Origin: an uncultured Acetatifactor sp.
GTDB lineage: Bacteria > Bacillota > Clostridia > Lachnospirales > Lachnospiraceae
Length of the DNA stretch: 54,812 bases
Direction: 5' to 3'
Assembly (NCBI GenBank): GCA_947630715.1
Contig: CANRIP010000018.1
Location: 1-54,812, forward strand
Positions within the stretch are counted from its first letter, which is position 1, and each line of letters starts with the position of its first letter. Of this stretch, positions 1 to 9,187 are shown in pieces. Below the pieces are notes generated by a model, which was not told the origin of the DNA, searched no databases, and was given only the letters and a program-made list of their open reading frames with translations. The translations under genes were made by a program, and so were the position numbers.

Positions 1-2543
1 ACATAATACACCTGTCCGTCCCGGGCCAGCTCCCTGGATATGGCTTCTCTCACCATTTCTTCATTATACTCACACACAAAGGTCTGGATGGGTAACCTGT
101 CCCCGGGCGGTTCCTCCAAAACGCTCATATCCCTGACGCCGATCAGGCTCATATGCAGCGTTCTGGGGATGGGGGTGGCCGTGAGGGTCAAAACGTCCAC
201 ATTCTCTTTCAGCTTTTTGATTTTTTCCTTGTGGGCCACGCCGAATCTCTGTTCCTCATCGATCATCAAAAGACCCAGATCCTTAAATCCCACATCCTCC
301 GAAAGCACCCTGTGGGTGCCGATCACAATATCCACAAGCCCCTTCTTCAGATCCGCCACGGTTTTTTTGATCTCCGCGCCGGTGCGGAAACGGCTCATCA
401 ACTCCACCCGCACCGGGAAATCCTTCATCCGCTGCACGAAGGTGTTATAATGCTGCTGGGCCAGAATCGTGGTGGGAACCAGATACACCACCTGTTTTCC
501 CTCCTGTACGGCCTTAAAGGCCGCACGGATGGCTATTTCCGTCTTGCCGTAGCCCACGTCGCCGCATATCAGCCGATCCATAATCCGGGAGCTTTCCATG
601 TCCGCTTTGGTATCCGCAATGGCCGCAAGCTGATCCTCCGTTTCCTCAAAGGGGAACATTTCCTCAAACTCCCGCTGCCACACCGTATCGCTGCCGTATC
701 GATATCCTTCGCTCTGTCTGCGGGCCGCGTACAAATCCACCAGATCCTTCGCCACCTCGTCCACGGCGTTTCGCACCTTGGACGTGGTCCGATCCCATTC
801 CTTTGTCCCCAGCTTATTCAGTTTCGGCCGTTTCGCGTCCGCGGACGCGTATTTCTGGAGAACGTCCAGGCCGGTGGCCAGCACATACAGATTGCCGCCG
901 TCCCGGTACTCGATCTTGATATAATCCTTGACCACATTCTCCATTTCTACCTTTTCTATCCCGCGGTATATCCCCAGCCCATGGCTTTCATGCACCACAT
1001 AGTCTCCCACCTTCAGGTCGTTGAAATCCCGGATGGCCTGGCCCTGGTACTGCTTTTTCTTCTTTTTCTTTTTGCGCTCCGCCCCGAAAATATCCGTCTC
1101 CGACAACACCACAAATTTAATCAGCGGATACTCAAAGCCCCGGTTCACATGGCCGTAATACGTGACGATCTCGCCGGGCTGCACCTGACGAAAGGGATCC
1201 TCCGTATAAAGGGCGGTCAGCTCATATTCCCGCAGATCCTCCGACAGACGCCTGGCCCGGGTCCGGGAGCCGGAGAGCAAAAGCACCCTGTACCCGTTTT
1301 TGCGGTACTGTTTCAGATCCCTGACCAGCGTCTCAAAGCTGTTATGATAAGGGGCTATGCTTCTGGCCGACACGTCCATCCTCTGCTTTGCCTTCCAGTA
1401 ACCGCCCCTGGGCTCCATGGTGGAAATGAGGGCCACGCAGCTCCGCGCCAGCTTTGCGGCAATCTGCTCCCCGCTGTATAACAGATTCATCTGTCCCGGC
1501 AGGATATATCCCTTTTCCGCACGGTTTTCCATGCTTTCCCGAAACTCCAGCTCCACCGCGTCCGCCTGTTCCTTCAGCCTCGCGGGTTCGTCCAGGAAAA
1601 ACGCCGGCTTTTCCAAACGGCTCCGCTCCTGGGTCAGCCGGATCAAAAGCTCCGGCAGCGTGACCGTATCCTCAAAAAAATAGCGTATATATCCTTCCAG
1701 ATTGCTCTGGTTCTTCCCTTCCAGAAGCTGCTCCTTCCATTCCTCCACCTTGGATCGGATTCTGTGGGCTTCCTCCGGCCTATGCTCCCGGCGGAAAAAA
1801 TCCTCCCGAAGCGCCGTTTCTGCCTCCAGCTTTTCCAGGCCCTTCCGGATCTGTCCCTCATCCAGAATAAACTCCGTGGCGGGATAGACGCAGATACTCT
1901 CCAGCTTTTCGATGGACCGCTGGCTTAAAATGTCAAAACTTCTGACAGATTCCACCTCATCCCCCCACAGCTCGATCCGGTAAGGGTTTTCCTCCGTCAG
2001 ATCAAAAATATCCACAATGCCGCCCCGGATGGAAAACTGCCCGGGCCCTTCCACCTGATAGGTTTTCTCATAGCCGAAGGACACCAGTTTTTCCGCCAGT
2101 TCGGATTCCTTCAAAGAACCTCCCCGAAGGATCTCGATGACGTCCGTCTCCCGGTTCCACACCGCCTGGGGCGTCATCAGCGCCGCGTAGGTGGTGACCA
2201 CGGTAAGCGGCTTTTGCTCCATCAGCCGGCGCAGGGTTTTCACCCGCTCCCGCACAAGCTGGTTGCCGTGGATATCCGCCTGAAAAAAAATCAGATCCTT
2301 GGCGGGGTAAAACATGACATTTCTGTCATAAAACTGGTATTCTTCATATATTTCCCTGGCCCTCAGATCGCTGTACGTCACAATGACCTTGACGCGGAAC
2401 CCGTCGCTGAGTCCATAGATCATATGCAATTTCTGGGAATCCACACACCCCGTCAGCAAAACGGGTTCCTGCCCCTTCCCAAGCTGTTCCCTGATGGCGC
2501 CAAATTCCGCCAGCTCCTTCAAAGGCTCCAGTAATGCCTGCAT
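1..2543 (-). CDS. mfd: Transcription-repair coupling factor Mfd (5' part, runs off window)
   Basis: Mfd is a DNA translocase that removes RNA polymerase stalled at lesions and recruits UvrA. About 847 N-terminal codons are visible and the reading frame is still open at the left edge, so the C-terminus is missing. Visible in order: the UvrB-like N-terminal module, a CarD-like RNA-polymerase-interacting domain around residues 510-570 (VGDYVVHESHGLGIYRG), the helicase Walker A GDVGYGKTE near residue 660, and the DEEQ box in IIDEEQRFG near residue 762. The ATG at 2543 is preceded by a purine-rich AGGAAGGGAG. It lies 9 bp after the pth stop on the same strand, so both are probably cotranscribed, as in many Firmicutes. 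Confidence 0.97.
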   Translation of the reverse strand, partial: MQALLEPLKELAEFGAIREQLGKGQEPVLLTGCVDSQKLHMIYGLSDGFRVKVIVTYSDLRAREIYEEYQFYDRNVMFYPAKDLIFFQADIHGNQLVRERVKTLRRLMEQKPLTVVTTYAALMTPQAVWNRETDVIEILRGGSLKESELAEKLVSFGYEKTYQVEGPGQFSIRGGIVDIFDLTEENPYRIELWGDEVESVRSFDILSQRSIEKLESICVYPATEFILDEGQIRKGLEKLEAETALREDFFRREHRPEEAHRIRSKVEEWKEQLLEGKNQSNLEGYIRYFFEDTVTLPELLIRLTQERSRLEKPAFFLDEPARLKEQADAVELEFRESMENRAEKGYILPGQMNLLYSGEQIAAKLARSCVALISTMEPRGGYWKAKQRMDVSARSIAPYHNSFETLVRDLKQYRKNGYRVLLLSGSRTRARRLSEDLREYELTALYTEDPFRQVQPGEIVTYYGHVNRGFEYPLIKFVVLSETDIFGAERKKKKKKKQYQGQAIRDFNDLKVGDYVVHESHGLGIYRGIEKVEMENVVKDYIKIEYRDGGNLYVLATGLDVLQKYASADAKRPKLNKLGTKEWDRTTSKVRNAVDEVAKDLVDLYAARRQSEGYRYGSDTVWQREFEEMFPFEETEDQLAAIADTKADMESSRIMDRLICGDVGYGKTEIAIRAAFKAVQEGKQVVYLVPTTILAQQHYNTFVQRMKDFPVRVELMSRFRTGAEIKKTVADLKKGLVDIVIGTHRVLSEDVGFKDLGLLMIDEEQRFGVAHKEKIKKLKENVDVLTLTATPIPRTLHMSLIGVRDMSVLEEPPGDRLPIQTFVCEYNEEMVREAISRELARDGQVYY

Positions 2544-2552
2544 ACTCCCTTC

Positions 2553-3122
2553 CTATTCCTTTCCGTTAAAGTCATTCATCGCCTTGTCCGGCCCCTGGGC
2601 GATAATGGCCCGGATGGCGTCCGCCGCCCGCTCCGCCGCCCGGTTCATCCTGGCGCGTTCCTCGCCGGTAAAGCGGCCCAGCACATAATCCGCAAGATCA
2701 TACTGGGGCGGCTGTTCTCCCACGCCGATCCTCACCCGGATAAAGCTGTCGCTCCCAAGCTGCTGGATCAGATTTTTCAGCCCGTTGTGTCCTCCTGCGC
2801 TGCCTTTTTTGCGAATGCGGATCTGTCCCGGCGCAAGGCTGACATCGTCGGAAACCACAATCAGCTCCCCGGCGGGATCCGCCTTGTAATAATCCACCAG
2901 CTCCCGTACGCTCTCCCCGCTCAGATTCATAAATGTCTGGGGCTTTGCCAGGATACACTTTTCTCCCGCCACAACCCCCTTGCCGATCAGCGCCCGGTGC
3001 TTTTTTTCCAGCACCTCCACATGCTCCTGTGCGGCCAGCGTCTCGATCACGTCAAAGCCGATGTTGTGCCTTGTATTTTCATACTGTCTTCCCGGATTTC
3101 CAAGACCTGCGATAATGTACAT
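2553..3122 (-). CDS. pth: Peptidyl-tRNA hydrolase
   Basis: This cytoplasmic enzyme cleaves peptidyl-tRNA released from stalled ribosomes and recycles the tRNA. The 189-residue product has the usual family length. It begins MYIIAGLGNPG and carries RHNIGFDVI with the catalytic His, KPQTFMNLSG, and SDDVSLAPGQIRIR followed by GSAGGHNGLKN. The open frame continues about 55 codons upstream, but the family N-terminus and a GGGAGAG ribosome-binding site place the start at 3122. It lies immediately upstream of mfd. An 8-bp hairpin lies in the leader just before the ribosome-binding site. Confidence 0.97.
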   Translation of the reverse strand: MYIIAGLGNPGRQYENTRHNIGFDVIETLAAQEHVEVLEKKHRALIGKGVVAGEKCILAKPQTFMNLSGESVRELVDYYKADPAGELIVVSDDVSLAPGQIRIRKKGSAGGHNGLKNLIQQLGSDSFIRVRIGVGEQPPQYDLADYVLGRFTGEERARMNRAAERAADAIRAIIAQGPDKAMNDFNGKE

Positions 3123-3137
3123 ATGCTCTCCCGTTTC

Positions 3138-3171
3138 CGGGTTCCATAAAACAACGTTTTGTCGGAACCCG
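3138..3171 (-). promoter_or_regulatory. Hairpin in the pth leader
   Basis: CGGGTTCC (3138-3145) and GGAACCCG (3164-3171) form a perfect 8-bp stem whose loop contains a second weak pairing (AAAAC/GTTTT). On the minus strand it ends about 15 nt before the pth start codon, next to the ribosome-binding site, and it has no T-tract. It may influence translation or mRNA stability; that is inference. Confidence 0.4.
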
Positions 3172-3235
3172 TTTCTTATTCTCTCATCTTTTCCGGGAAA
3201 AAACAAGGGCTTTCCTGTGGGAAAGGAGACAGAAA

Positions 3236-3273
3236 GCGCCGCGGGCGACGTATCATCCGTCATCCCGCGGCGC
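3236..3273 (-). terminator. Probable rho-independent terminator after spoVG
   Basis: A perfect 10-bp GC-rich stem (GCGCCGCGGG / CCCGCGGCGC) with an 18-nt loop lies 59 bp downstream of the spoVG stop on the minus strand. It is followed by TTTCTGTCTCC. The T-tract is imperfect, but stem strength and position fit termination of spoVG before pth-mfd. Confidence 0.6.
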
Positions 3274-3332
3274 TGTTTTGCTGCCAATGGATTATTGCCC
3301 CTCTGTTTCGGAACCGAGGCACTGTCTTTAGA

Positions 3333-3605
3333 TCATTCCTCCGGCTCCTCCAGGACCGCCGTCTCATATTTTTCCAGAATGATCCTCTGCATATTCTCCC
3401 TGGTAACGGAATTGATCGGGTGAGCGATATCCCTGAACTCTTCCTCCGCCACCTTTTTACTGGGCATTGCGATAAACAGGCCCTTGTCTCCTTCAATGAC
3501 CTTAATGTCGTGTACCACAAACTCATTGTCCAGAGTAATGGACACGACTGCCTTCATCTTGCCGTCTTTGGCAATTTTGCGCACTCGTACATCCGTAATC
3601 TGCAT
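3333..3605 (-). CDS. spoVG: SpoVG family regulator (septation/sporulation protein)
   Basis: SpoVG is a small site-specific nucleic-acid-binding regulator. It was named from Bacillus sporulation but is widespread in Firmicutes. The 90-residue product begins [27 protein letters not shown] in the normal family pattern and contains FIAMPSKK and the conserved DIAHPINS. It is slightly shorter than B. subtilis SpoVG at the acidic tail. An AAAGGGG ribosome-binding site precedes the ATG. It sits downstream of glgC-glgD with a 59-bp gap and is followed by a strong hairpin, so it may be transcribed separately. Confidence 0.96.
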   Translation of the reverse strand: MQITDVRVRKIAKDGKMKAVVSITLDNEFVVHDIKVIEGDKGLFIAMPSKKVAEEEFRDIAHPINSVTRENMQRIILEKYETAVLEEPEE

Positions 3606-3664
3606 GTGCTGCTACCCCTTTCTTTTTTCTTGCGCAGCTTCAAACGGCTCCCCTCCGTTTTCGG

Positions 3665-4786
3665 CTACATGGTATATCTTTCATTCCTTTCTACTATAAT
3701 ACGAACCTTTCCCTCATCTCCCACATACCGGGAATTCGCCCGGATGGTGCCATGGCTTTCCACAATACAGTTTTCAATGTAAGTGTTATCGCCAATGTAC
3801 ACATCGTTCAGGATAATGGAATTTTTGATCACGCAGTTGTTCCCGATATAGCTCTTTTTAAAGACCACGGAATTCTCCACAACCCCGTTGATGATACAGC
3901 CGCTGGAAATCAGGCTGTTCTTGACGCCTGCCCCCGGGTTGTACTTTGCGGGCGGCAGATCGTCCACCTTGGAATAAATGTCGGGATACTGCTTGAAGAA
4001 ATACTGCCTGACATCGCTTTTCAGGAAGTCCATGTTGGTATTGAAATAATCTTCCACGGAGGCCACGTTTCTCCAGTATTCCTTCATCTTATAGCCGTAG
4101 ACCCTCTTGACGTCCTTATACCGGATCAGGATATCCCGGACGAAATCGTAACGATCCTCCTCCGCGCATTTTTCAATCATTTCAATCAACTGACGGCGGC
4201 GCAGAACGTAGATGCCGCAGGAAATGGTATTCGTCTTTGCCTGCAAGGGTTTTTCCTCAAACTCCTCCACACGGCTTTCCTCGTTCATCCGGATGGTTCC
4301 GAAACGCTCCACGCTGCACCCGGGCTCCATATCCCGGCACACCACCGTGATATCGGCCTTCTTTTCAATGTGATACTCCAGCACCTTGTTGTAGTCCATC
4401 TTGTAGACCCCGTCGCCGGAGGCAATCACCACATAGGGTTCATGGCTGCTTTTCAGGAAAGACATGTTCTGGTAGATGGCGTCCGCCGTGCCCCGGTACC
4501 AGTTGCTGTTTTCCGCGGTCACCGCAGGAGTCAGGACGAACAGCCCGCCCTGCTTGCGCCCGAAATCCCACCACTTGGAAGAATTCAGATGCTCGTTCAG
4601 GCTCTTTGCATTATACTGGGTGAGAACCGCCACCCTCTGAATATGGGAATTGGTCATATTGCTCAGGGTAAAGTCAATACTGCGGTAACTCCCCGCGATA
4701 GGCATCGCACAGATGGCTCTTTTCTGTGACAGTTCCTGCATTCTGTGATTGTTGCCGCCTGCTAAAACGATTCCGATTGCTCTCAC
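3665..4786 (-). CDS. glgD: Glucose-1-phosphate adenylyltransferase, GlgD-type subunit
   Basis: GlgD is the second subunit of the ADP-glucose pyrophosphorylase of Firmicutes, which makes ADP-glucose for glycogen synthesis. The 373-residue product has a nucleotidyltransferase N-terminal domain and a left-handed beta-helix C-terminal domain (hexapeptide pattern in [22 protein letters not shown]). The pyrophosphorylase loop is degenerate: [13 protein letters not shown] replaces the GGxGxRL seen in GlgC, which fits a regulatory rather than fully catalytic subunit, as known for GlgD. It overlaps glgC by 4 bp (ATGA), so the two are translationally coupled. Confidence 0.96.
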   Translation of the reverse strand: MRAIGIVLAGGNNHRMQELSQKRAICAMPIAGSYRSIDFTLSNMTNSHIQRVAVLTQYNAKSLNEHLNSSKWWDFGRKQGGLFVLTPAVTAENSNWYRGTADAIYQNMSFLKSSHEPYVVIASGDGVYKMDYNKVLEYHIEKKADITVVCRDMEPGCSVERFGTIRMNEESRVEEFEEKPLQAKTNTISCGIYVLRRRQLIEMIEKCAEEDRYDFVRDILIRYKDVKRVYGYKMKEYWRNVASVEDYFNTNMDFLKSDVRQYFFKQYPDIYSKVDDLPPAKYNPGAGVKNSLISSGCIINGVVENSVVFKKSYIGNNCVIKNSIILNDVYIGDNTYIENCIVESHGTIRANSRYVGDEGKVRIIVERNERYTM

Positions 4787-6057
4787 TGCTGATCACCTGC
4801 CTTAATCAAAGTTTTTCCGCCGGCGAGCTGGGAATTCACATAATCCGACGCGTCCGTCTCCCCGAAAATGACCGAATTCTTGCCGACGGTTATGCCGTCC
4901 GGTATCACGCTCTTTTCGCCGATGGTCACAAGCCCGTGGTTGTAAATATGAGGCGCCGTATCGTTGGGGACTTCCTCTCCCACGCCCAGCTTCACATGGT
5001 TCCCCAGGGTCACTTCCTCCGCCACAATGGCCTTGTTCAGTTCGCACCCCTCGCCGATTCTGGCGTGGTTCATGATGATGGAATCCCGCACCACGGTGCC
5101 TTTCCCGATGGTCACGCCGCAGCCGATCACGGAATTGTAAACCTCGCCGTAAATGTCCGTGCCCTCTCCCACAATGCTTCTCTCTATGACGCTGTCCTGG
5201 CACAGATACTGAGGCGGCTGGATCTCGCTCTTTGTGTAAATCTTCCAGTATTCTTCATACAGGTTGAATTCCGGCACAATGTCGATCAGCTCCATATTGG
5301 CTTCCCAGTAAGAGCTTAACGTACCCACATCCTTCCAGTAACCGGTGAATTCGTATGCGTACAGAGGGGATCCGTTTTCATGACAGTAGGGGATGACATG
5401 TTTTCCGAAATCCAGAGCCGGCTGTTCCGCCATGGCAATCAGAGCCTGGCGCAGCGTTTTCCAGTTAAAGATATAGATGCCCATGCTGGCCAGATTGCTC
5501 CTGGGATGCTCGGGCTTTTCCTCAAATTCCGTAATCCGTCGATTCTCGTCGGTGATCATGATGCCGAAACGGCTTGCTTCCTCCAGGGGCACGGGCATAA
5601 CCGCGATGGTCACTTCCGCGTTGTTGGCCTTATGAAAGTCCAGCATGACCTCATAGTCCATTTTGTAAATATGATCGCCGGACAAAATCAGCACATAGTC
5701 CGGGTTGAAACTCTCCATGTATTCCAGATTCTGGTAAATGGCGTTGGCCGTGCCGGTATACCACTCGCTGTTGGAGCTTTTCTCATAGGGAGGAAGAACC
5801 GTCACGCCTCCGATATTGCGGTCCAGATCCCAGGGGATGCCGATGCCGATGTGGGTATTCAGCCTTAACGGCTGATACTGGGTCAACACGCCCACCGTAT
5901 CCACACCGGAGTTGATGCAGTTGGATAGAGGAAAATCAATGATGCGATACTTCCCCCCGAACGAAACGGCAGGCTTTGCTACCTTGGAAGTCAGGACTCC
6001 CAGCCGGCTGCCCTGTCCGCCTGCCAACAACATGGCAATCATTTCTTTTTTAATCAT
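4783..6057 (-). CDS. glgC: Glucose-1-phosphate adenylyltransferase catalytic subunit
   Basis: It catalyses ATP + glucose-1-phosphate to ADP-glucose + PPi, the committed step of glycogen synthesis. The 424-residue product has the nucleotide loop [34 protein letters not shown] with the catalytic Asp, EFEEKP for sugar binding, and C-terminal hexapeptide repeats. It is the first gene of a glgC-glgD operon with its own promoter (TTCACT-17-TATAAT) divergent from murC. Together with the glucan-degradation genes further right, the cell can both store and use alpha-glucan. Confidence 0.97.
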   Translation of the reverse strand: MIKKEMIAMLLAGGQGSRLGVLTSKVAKPAVSFGGKYRIIDFPLSNCINSGVDTVGVLTQYQPLRLNTHIGIGIPWDLDRNIGGVTVLPPYEKSSNSEWYTGTANAIYQNLEYMESFNPDYVLILSGDHIYKMDYEVMLDFHKANNAEVTIAVMPVPLEEASRFGIMITDENRRITEFEEKPEHPRSNLASMGIYIFNWKTLRQALIAMAEQPALDFGKHVIPYCHENGSPLYAYEFTGYWKDVGTLSSYWEANMELIDIVPEFNLYEEYWKIYTKSEIQPPQYLCQDSVIERSIVGEGTDIYGEVYNSVIGCGVTIGKGTVVRDSIIMNHARIGEGCELNKAIVAEEVTLGNHVKLGVGEEVPNDTAPHIYNHGLVTIGEKSVIPDGITVGKNSVIFGETDASDYVNSQLAGGKTLIKAGDQQ

Positions 6058-6100
6058 GTCATCACCTCTGTCTAGCTTTCTGCCATATACTGGTGTACAA

Positions 6101-6129
6101 ATTATACCATATTAAAAGTGTAAAGTGAA
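6101..6129 (-). promoter_or_regulatory. glgC promoter
   Basis: On the minus strand, -35 TTCACT (6129-6124) and a perfect -10 TATAAT (6106-6101) are separated by 17 bp. The predicted transcript would start about 35-45 nt upstream of the glgC ATG. Recognised by sequence only. Confidence 0.7.
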
Positions 6130-6181
6130 TATCCATTCATAAAAAAATTACTGATCTTATCACAAAAAATCCTGATTCCAT

Positions 6182-6210
6182 TTGTTTTTTATGGATCTAA
6201 CGTATATAAT
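6182..6210 (+). promoter_or_regulatory. murC promoter
   Basis: TTGTTT (6182-6187), 17 bp, TATAAT (6205-6210). This sigma-A-type promoter gives a leader of about 95 nt before murC. The leader contains a GC-rich stretch (CCCGCGGGA, and GGGGG facing CCCCCC) that could fold just ahead of the ribosome-binding site. Confidence 0.65.
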
Positions 6211-6312
6211 ATAACATGGATGCGGGAATCCGGCAAAAGGCGGGTTCCGTTCCAAATTGTCACAGTCCCGCGGGACTTCGGGGGTTACGCCCCCCGGAAA
6301 GGAATACTGAAC

Positions 6313-7704
6313 ATGTACCGGATTGATTTTTCTCACCCTGTTTCCGTGTATTTTGTGGGGATCGGAGGCTGCGGCATGAGCAGCCTGGCAAGGATCCTGT
6401 CAAACGCCGGTTTTCAGGTGGCCGGCTCCGACCGTTCCAAAAGCGCCTACACCAAGATGCTGGAATCGGAGGGGGTCACCGTATTGTATGGACAAAGAGC
6501 GGAAAATATTACCGACCGGATAGACTGCGCGGTCTACACCAGCGCCGTTCCGAAGGATAATCCCGAGCGTGTGGCGCTTGAGGGAAAAAACATTCCCTGT
6601 CTGACCCGGGCGCAGCTTTTGGGACAGATCATGCAGTATTATCAAACCCCCATCGCCGTCAGCGGCACCCACGGCAAGACCACCACGGCCTCCATGATCA
6701 GCGAGATTCTGCTTCAGGCGGGCCTGGATCCCACCGTCTCCGTGGGGGGCATCCTGAAATCCATCGGCGGCAATTCCAGAGTGGGAAACACCGGGTATAT
6801 GGTGGCGGAGGCGGATGAATATACCAACAGCTTTCTGGATTTCCACCCCAAAATCGGGGTCATATTAAATATTGAAGAAGACCATCCGGATTTCTTCAAG
6901 GATCTGGCCGATATCCGCAGCTCCTTCCGCAGATTCGCCCAACTGCTGCCGGCGGACGGATGCCTGATTATCAACGGCGATATCCCGGATGTGGGGGAGA
7001 TTACGGAGGGCCTTCCCTGCCGCGTCATCACCTACGGCTTCACGGACAGGGCGGATTATTACCCGGAGGACATCACCTATGACCAGGTCGGCTGCCCTTC
7101 CTTCACCCTGCGCAGTCCGGGCCGCGCTCCCAGGCGGTTCACCCTGGGGGTGAGAGGGGAGCACAACGTAAGCAACGCCCTGGCGGCTCTGGCCCTGGCC
7201 GATCTGCTTTCGATTGACGACAGTGTCATAAATCAGGCGCTCCTTTCCTATCACGGGGCCGACCGCCGTTTTGAATACAAGGGCACGGTGGGCGGCGTTA
7301 CGGTTTTTGACGATTTCGCCCATCATCCCACGGAAATTTCCGCCACCCTGAAGACGGCGGCCAAGTACCCTCATAACCGCATATGGTGCGTATTCCAGCC
7401 CCACACCTACACCCGCACCAAGGCCCTGCTGAAACAGTTCGCGGAGGCGCTGACGCTGGCGGACCGGGTGGTTTTGGCCGACATTTATCCGTCCAGAGAG
7501 CCTGTTTCCCTGGGGGCGTCCCTGGGGATCCATTCCCGGATGCTGCAGCAGGAGATTCAGGCGCTGGGAAGGGAGTGCGACTATTTTCCTACCTTTGACG
7601 AGATCGAAAATTTTCTTCTGGAAAATTGCATAAAAGGAGATTTGTTGATAACTATGGGAGCCGGCGATGTTGTAAAAATCGGTGAAAATCTTCTGGGAAA
7701 TTAA
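6313..7704 (+). CDS. murC: UDP-N-acetylmuramate--L-alanine ligase
   Basis: MurC adds L-alanine to UDP-MurNAc, the first amino acid of the peptidoglycan stem peptide. The 463-residue product has the N-terminal Rossmann motif GIGGCGMSSLA, ATP loop GTHGKTTTAS, EADEYTNSFLDFHP, and FDDFAHHPTEI in the C-terminal ligase domain. An in-frame ATG at 6220 would add 31 residues, but the family start MYRIDF at 6313 has GGAAAGGA upstream and is preferred. It has its own promoter and is followed by the DnaA-box-like region and the dnaD-dnaI pair. Confidence 0.97.
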   Translation: MYRIDFSHPVSVYFVGIGGCGMSSLARILSNAGFQVAGSDRSKSAYTKMLESEGVTVLYGQRAENITDRIDCAVYTSAVPKDNPERVALEGKNIPCLTRAQLLGQIMQYYQTPIAVSGTHGKTTTASMISEILLQAGLDPTVSVGGILKSIGGNSRVGNTGYMVAEADEYTNSFLDFHPKIGVILNIEEDHPDFFKDLADIRSSFRRFAQLLPADGCLIINGDIPDVGEITEGLPCRVITYGFTDRADYYPEDITYDQVGCPSFTLRSPGRAPRRFTLGVRGEHNVSNALAALALADLLSIDDSVINQALLSYHGADRRFEYKGTVGGVTVFDDFAHHPTEISATLKTAAKYPHNRIWCVFQPHTYTRTKALLKQFAEALTLADRVVLADIYPSREPVSLGASLGIHSRMLQQEIQALGRECDYFPTFDEIENFLLENCIKGDLLITMGAGDVVKIGENLLGN

Positions 7705-7871
7705 TTTTCCACACTGTCCACAGGACTGGGAATAAAAATAGGTTCCGATTCTGTGGATATGTTTTTGAAAAATGTGGACAGGACGGCCGGGCCGGTTTCG
7801 TTCCGGGAGGCGATGAAAAGCCGCCCCCGGTCCGGGGCCAAAATATATCCACATTTTCCACATATTCCACA
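7705..7871 (+). promoter_or_regulatory. Cluster of DnaA-box-like nonamers
   Basis: Compared with the DnaA box TTATCCACA, one-mismatch nonamers occur at 7705-7713 (TTTTCCACA), 7752-7760 (reverse of ATATCCACA), 7845-7853 (ATATCCACA) and 7854-7862 (TTTTCCACA). Weaker ones lie at 7773-7781 (reverse of CTGTCCACA) and 7863-7871 (TATTCCACA). The last three on the plus strand are contiguous head-to-tail with a 9-nt period and end in a T-run. The cluster sits just upstream of the dnaD/dnaI promoter. DnaA binding is inference. Confidence 0.5.
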
Positions 7872-7937
7872 TTTTTTCCGCCGTTTTCCCCGCCCTTTGG
7901 TTTCGGAAATTTGACTATTTCTTTTTCGGGGCCCATA

Positions 7938-7946
7938 TGCTATACT
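7938..7946 (+). promoter_or_regulatory. Extended -10 promoter for the dnaD-dnaI genes
   Basis: TGCTATACT at 7938-7946 matches an extended -10 (TGnTATAAT) with one mismatch. No -35 at 17 bp is convincing; TTGACT at 7911-7916 is 24 bp away. Start sites near 7953 would leave about 50 nt before the DnaD-family start. Confidence 0.5.
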
Positions 7947-8001
7947 GTGGCTACTGTGGCGCTTAAATGCGCCGCGGATTTCGATGAGGGAAGTGTTAGG
8001 G

Positions 8002-9156
8002 ATGGCACGTTTGACGATCTACAAAGATGAGGCAACGGATTTTACAGCGGTTTCCAACCGTTTTATTGACGAATATATGGAGGATGCCAACGACGCTCAG
8101 TTAAAGGTGTACCTTTATCTGCTCCGGATGATGAACGCGCACCTTTCCACCAGTGTGTCCGATATTGCGGAAAAATTCAACCACACGGAGAAAAACGTGA
8201 TTCGCGCCCTGAAATACTGGGAAAAGCAGAATCTGCTCAAGCTGGATCGATCCGATAACGACACGATCGTCGGCATCCATATGATCGCCCTGGACAACCC
8301 TGCGGCGGGAAAACGGAAGTCTTCCCGTTCCACCTTTATTCCCATGCCGGAAGCGGAGCCGGAGGCAGGGGAGGAAACGTCTGCCGTTTCGCCTCTCCGG
8401 AACATGCAGGAGGCTCCTGGGGACCAGCAGCCTCCCCGGGCCCAGGAAAGCGTTCCCCCTCTCTCCGAAGACAAACGCCCCTTCAGCCAGAGCCAAAAGC
8501 CCGCTTATTCCCCGCAGCAGCTACGGGAATTCAAGAGCCGTCAGGAAACCGCTCAGCTTTTGTTTATCGCGGAATCCTATATCGGCAGGCCCCTTACGCC
8601 CTCTGAAATGAAGACCATCCTTTATTTTACGGACGGGCTGGGTTTTTCCGACGACCTGATCGACTATCTGCTCCAGTACTGCGTGGAGCGGGGGAAAAAG
8701 GACTTTAAGTACATAGAAAAGGTGGCGGTCAACTGGGCGGAGGAAGGGATCCGTACGCCGGAACAGGCCAGACATAATGCCGCCCGGTATGACAGGAACG
8801 TATACGCCGTCATGAACCAGTTGGGAAAGACCGGCTCCCCCACGGCAAAGGAACTGGAATACATCGAACGCTGGACAAAGGAATACGGGTTTTCACCGGA
8901 CATTATCTTTGAGGCCTGCCAGCGCACGGTGCTTGCCACCGACAGCCATCGTTTTGAATACGCCGAGGGCATTCTGAGCAGTTGGAAGGATCAGAATGTG
9001 CATCAAAAATCCGATATCTATAAAATAGACGAGCTGTACCGGCAGCGCAAAAAGACGGGTTCCGAAAAGCCCCGCGCAAACGCCAACCGTTTTAACCAGT
9101 TTACCCAGAACAATTATGATTTCAATGCTCTGGAGCAGGAGCTTTTGAGCAATTAA
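8002..9156 (+). CDS. DnaD-domain replication initiation protein (DnaB/DnaD family)
   Basis: DnaD/DnaB-type proteins of Firmicutes help load the replicative helicase at oriC and at restarting forks. The 384-residue product has an N-terminal winged-helix region (residues about 1-90), a low-complexity Pro/Glu/Arg linker (about 95-180), and two DnaD-type helical modules, one around GRPLTPSEMKTI and one around SPTAKELEYIERWTKEYGFS. ATG 8002 is preferred over ATG 7984 because GAGGGAAG lies at proper distance before it. It is followed after 31 bp by the helicase loader, mirroring the B. subtilis dnaB-dnaI pair. Confidence 0.88.
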   Translation: MARLTIYKDEATDFTAVSNRFIDEYMEDANDAQLKVYLYLLRMMNAHLSTSVSDIAEKFNHTEKNVIRALKYWEKQNLLKLDRSDNDTIVGIHMIALDNPAAGKRKSSRSTFIPMPEAEPEAGEETSAVSPLRNMQEAPGDQQPPRAQESVPPLSEDKRPFSQSQKPAYSPQQLREFKSRQETAQLLFIAESYIGRPLTPSEMKTILYFTDGLGFSDDLIDYLLQYCVERGKKDFKYIEKVAVNWAEEGIRTPEQARHNAARYDRNVYAVMNQLGKTGSPTAKELEYIERWTKEYGFSPDIIFEACQRTVLATDSHRFEYAEGILSSWKDQNVHQKSDIYKIDELYRQRKKTGSEKPRANANRFNQFTQNNYDFNALEQELLSN

Positions 9157-9187
9157 AGCACTCATCACACCATAAAGGAGATCCCAC

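Noticed and set aside
153..1481. A 442-codon open frame on the plus strand
   Set aside because: It is antisense to mfd, whose protein is fully recognisable across the same bases. Its composition (His, Arg, Leu, Pro rich) is that of a shadow frame in GC-rich DNA. The same applies to the long plus-strand frames opposite glgD, the pullulanase, the debrancher, atpD and the MMPL gene.
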